The position numbers and the translations under genes are program-made. Shown in pieces: positions 61,170 to 64,000 of a stretch of 64,000 nucleotides of DNA (the first letter of the stretch is position 1; each line of letters begins with the position of its first letter). This DNA comes from Cladocopium goreaui (lineage: Eukaryota > Sar > Dinophyceae > Suessiales > Symbiodiniaceae), in the NCBI GenBank assembly GCA_947184155.2, contig CAMXCT020001484.1, positions 1-64,000 on the forward strand, read 5' to 3'. Below the pieces are notes generated by a model that did not search any database, had not been told where the DNA came from, and saw nothing but the letters and a program-made list of their open reading frames with translations.

Positions 61170-62175
61170 CTACCGTCTTCTTCGACCACGTCGACTTCTT
61201 GATCTAGTGTGTTTCCTTTTCCGGTGTCGGCTGTTTGAGCTCGTGGTGGATCTCCCTCTTCTTCTCCTTCGGCTACGGCTCCTCTTTCTATCCTTCTGTC
61301 TTGGTGAGCTGGTGTCAGATGACTCTTTTCTGGTTTGGCCGGGCTGCTTCTTTTTCTTCTCTGTTGCGAAATCCAGAAGTGGCGAAGATGGAGAACGGCT
61401 CGGCTCAGTCTTTACTTCAAGAAGTGAGATCAAATAGGGATCACTCTCAGGAAGTCCAGACGCAGGGCTTGTAGCTGCCTCTTCGTCATGCTCATATAGC
61501 AGGCTCCCAAGCACATCGAAATACTTCTGTGTGTTTTCGTTTTCTGAAGGTGCCTCTGTGGCTGAGCCATCTCCTTCACCATTCTCCTCTTTCTCTTCCT
61601 CGGTTCTGACTAAAGCCTCAGTTGCATTCTTCTGATCATTCTGATCCACATGTTCTGCTTCTTCTGGAGGGTTTTGTCGATCTTGGTCTGGGCATTTCTC
61701 TGGCTTTTCTGTCTTCTCTGGCTTTTCTTGTCTCCATGGTGGTGAGGCATTTGCACCTGAAGCTACATTCTGAGCTTGCAGATGGGTTGATGGCTTTGGC
61801 GGTGGTCTTTTGTTGCAGAGCCCATCACCATGTGCTGGAGGAGGAAGCATGTTCGAAGGGCACATTTTGCCGGGATCTCGGGCTCGTGCTTGTTGGGCTG
61901 TCACTGCGAAGGTGGACACACCAGGAAGCACCTTGTCGTGAAGCTTGGTGATCGCCAGGCTAACCTGATTTAGTGTCTTGTAGGTCACGAACGCCACCAC
62001 ATGTTGCAAACCACCAATCAGGGGGGCCACGTCGAGGAATTTGAATATTCACCACGCCATCACCACAATGGTTGTGGTCCAACACCTGCTGGAGACTCCT
62101 TGCGTTCGTAGTGCACAGCAAATTCCCCAAAAACAGTCGTGGTGGCGCCGTGGTCTCTTCGTGGCCATGGCTCAT
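61170..62175 (-). CDS. RRM protein with SR-rich tail (one frameshift)
   Basis: Starts at ATG 62175 (MSHGHEETTAPPRLFLGNL). LFLGNL fits RNP2, and after a one-base frame switch at a run of six G (62021-62026) the sequence gives QHVVAFVTYKTLNQVSLAI, fitting RNP1 and the last helix of an RNA-recognition motif. A Pro/Glu-rich acidic linker follows, then a C-terminal arginine-serine domain (RSRSRRRRRGRSTT, RSRSRRGRRRR). This is the architecture of SR splicing factors. Its position within a set of transposon-like genes on one strand suggests capture by the element, or a host gene beside it. Probably nuclear RNA binding. Confidence 0.65.
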
Positions 62176-62261
62176 GTTATTTGGAAGATGGATCGAACTG
62201 TCTTTGCAATATCCATAACAAGATCAATCGTACATAGCTGTCAAAAACCGGAGAAACTGAA

Positions 62262-62691
62262 GCTGATTTGGTTACAATGAAAATGACTATATAGGACGGG
62301 AAATTGAAAATGATGTATGTTCACTATAAATGTATATATATATACATATAGACAAGCAAACTGTGGGTTGAAACTTTGCTTTTGCATGTTTGAACATGTA
62401 TGTTTTTGCCCCACACACACAGCAACTCTTTGGCTACAGCTGACTTTGGTCACCGAGAAGTGAAGCGAAACAGTCAGATTGAAGCACTGAAGTCAGTATA
62501 TACAGTGATGTACCCACCAGTGTTTTGTGCAGTAAGACTCTCATGCATGCTCTCGCTCTCAAAGTAATCCACTCTCACTCCAAATCTTACTCTCTCTCGC
62601 TCGCGGTTAGACAGTACGACTGCACAGAGGGCATCAAAGTAATTTGGGTACATGAAATTTGTTGCATCAGAAGACATCAGTCAGAAATGTG
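62262..62691 (+). repeat. Duplicated intergenic segment, copy 2
   Basis: Matches 57342-57835. It lies upstream of the RRM/SR gene start just as copy 1 lies upstream (in minus-strand sense) of the transposase-like gene's neighbour. It may contain shared regulatory DNA. Confidence 0.9.
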
Positions 62692-63008
62692 GTCAAGTTG
62701 GAGTAGCTATTGAAAAGTGTAAGACTGTTTGGGCACACAAGAATCTGCGCCGCTGCTTGATATGAGTATGCCACTGCAGGTTCGAAACTAGTTTGGTTTT
62801 CATAAATGTGATGTCGTGATCTGCACGACAAAGACTGCCTTCACAGACATGCAGCTGTGAAAAGCTACACCTTGCCAAAATATGTGTTGTTTCACAACAC
62901 TGACCAATATACCTACAGTGTGAGCAAGTTCACTCACAAGTTTATTTGCCCAACAGCTTAAGCCCCATGTTGCCCCAAAGAGGCCTGCTGGTTGGCAAAG
63001 CTGGTTGC
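62692..63008. other. Short spacer
   Basis: About 310 bp between the duplicated segment and the KKPAAK gene. Nothing recognisable. Confidence 0.5.
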
Positions 63009-63984
63009 TTAGTCCACATCAACGCCTCTCTCACTGGTGTTCTCCTTCTCCTTGTCCAAGGATGTCTCTTCAGTGCCGGTTTTTTCATCCTTGTTCTCCT
63101 CTTTCTGCACAGCATCACCTTGGGTTTTGGCAGTCTTTTTCTTTGAAGGTTTCTCTGTGCTCTTTGCTTTCGGTGAAGGCTTTGACTTGGCCTTAGCACT
63201 GGCCTTTGCCTTGGCTGTTGGTTTGGGCTGCTTGTGGTCAAAGGCTTCACGCGCCGCTTTTGCAGCTTCCCTGGCAAGTTCATGCGCCTTCTCATTGTCT
63301 ATTTTCTTTGCAATCTCTGCCTTGTATGTCGAATGCCAAGCGTCAGAATCCAACCTCCTCCTCAACAAGGCCCTCTGCTCTGGAACCCGTGGATCCAGTT
63401 GGTCAGAAGGTGGACCCCAATTTTTCTGTCGTTTTCTCTCCACAGGCTTGCTCTCTGTGCTCTTTCTTGTCAAGTTCTTGGTGTCCGTCTCCATGTCATG
63501 GCTGGCTATGGCTTCTACCGAACACTCCTTTTCTTTCGTGTTCTTGGCTGCAGGTTTTTTCATAACCTTCTTGCCCTGCTTCTTGGTTGTCTCAGCCTTA
63601 CTTGCTGGCCGTTTCTGTGTCACTGGGGTCTTCTCAGGTGTGTCCTTCTTTGCAAGGATCTTGTCGAAGATAGTAAGGCTTTTGGAGCTGCTGCCGTTCT
63701 CCAAGATACGAAGACCTGGAATTGGAGCAGGGTCATGCCTCGGTGGAGAACTGGGTGTAGAGCTGGTTGCAACCACCAAGTCTTCACATGAAGAACTTTT
63801 GGCTCTTGGGTTCTTCTCCAGGATGTTGGTGTTGAAGTGCCAAGTCTGTGCATTCAGGCATGCCAAGGTCGATCATGTTCAACAGGTTGTCGAGGTGTTT
63901 TTGCATGTCAGCATCGCACCGCCTGAATGCCACAAGGCGCCGCTCTGGTAGCTGCCGGCATTGGTGCAATTGAGAGAGTCCCAT
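63009..63984 (-). CDS. Lys/Ala-rich protein with KKPAAK motif (one frame switch)
   Basis: The main minus-strand frame (63866-63009) encodes about 285 residues: an N-terminal Ser/Pro region, KRPASK and MKKPAAKN basic motifs, a conserved-looking patch QKNWGPPSDQLDPRVPEQRALLRRRLDS broken by no stop, then long Lys/Ala/Ser repeats (KAKASAKAKSK) and an acidic end. Upstream, protein-like sequence is in another frame (63984-63784: CDADMQKHLDNLLNMIDLG), so one indel or intron lies near 63800-63870 and the true start may be near 63984 or beyond. Possibly the counterpart of the 358-aa protein of the 9.85-kb element. Function unknown. Confidence 0.5.
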
Positions 63985-64000
63985 CCGTATGATGTCGTCT

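Noticed and set aside
1-64000. tRNA, rRNA or spliced-leader genes
   Set aside because: No clover-leaf-like segment with A/B boxes, no rRNA core sequence and no spliced-leader sequence was recognised; the only tRNA-like words are the primer-binding sites.

Overview
The window looks like repeat-dense nuclear DNA from a dinoflagellate, most likely Symbiodiniaceae or a relative. This rests on very large Ty1/copia-type polyproteins, Lys/Gly-rich 'KGKG' and 'KKPAAK' proteins, retroelement domains I recall only from dinoflagellates (the PCTGGSPW-type methyltransferase-like domain and the G-K-x-H-x-G-x-x-Y domain), and abundant microsatellites. I see no bacterial operon, rRNA, tRNA or CRISPR, and no clear single-copy housekeeping gene. 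Almost everything is mobile DNA or tandem repeat.

Layout. 1-1518 (-): a frame-broken gene running off the left edge. 1519-4141: intergenic. 4147-38411: one giant LTR retrotransposon of 34,265 bp, with 249/247-bp LTRs and target-site duplication AATAC. It carries three nested insertions whose conceptual removal restores the reading frame: a 5.4-kb TIR element (7325-12742) in gag, a 9.85-kb multigene TIR element (19922-29774), and a 767-bp MITE (36639-37405). Without them the element is about 18.2 kb. ORF A runs coiled-coil Gag, two CCCH fingers, protease, integrase, RT, RNase H, methyltransferase-like domain. ORF B is an extra gene of about 2,080 codons with a CCHC zinc knuckle. ORF A and ORF B both carry several frame breaks.

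38417-40151: intergenic. 40158-48665: a very young second copia element (311-bp LTRs differing at one base, duplication ATTGTA). Its gag and pol share a frame with one UAA between them, and a 195-aa ORF overlaps the polyprotein in another frame. 49799-50803: a 5' fragment of a relative of the giant element, with its gag start joined to sequence that in the giant element precedes ORF B. 50804-54640: large satellite and microsatellite blocks.

54650-64000 (-): a second transposon-like gene set with a transposase-like protein related to the one in the 9.85-kb element, an accessory protein, a 172-aa protein, an RRM/SR protein and a KKPAAK protein, cut by the right edge.

The observations I rate highest are: the 15-nt palindrome that fills the 9.85-kb element, both as intergenic hairpins with covarying flanks and as in-frame PLEKR/PLEKG peptides; the giant element's extra ORF B; its apparent priming by an internal tRNA-Ile fragment; and the overlapping ORF in the young copia element.
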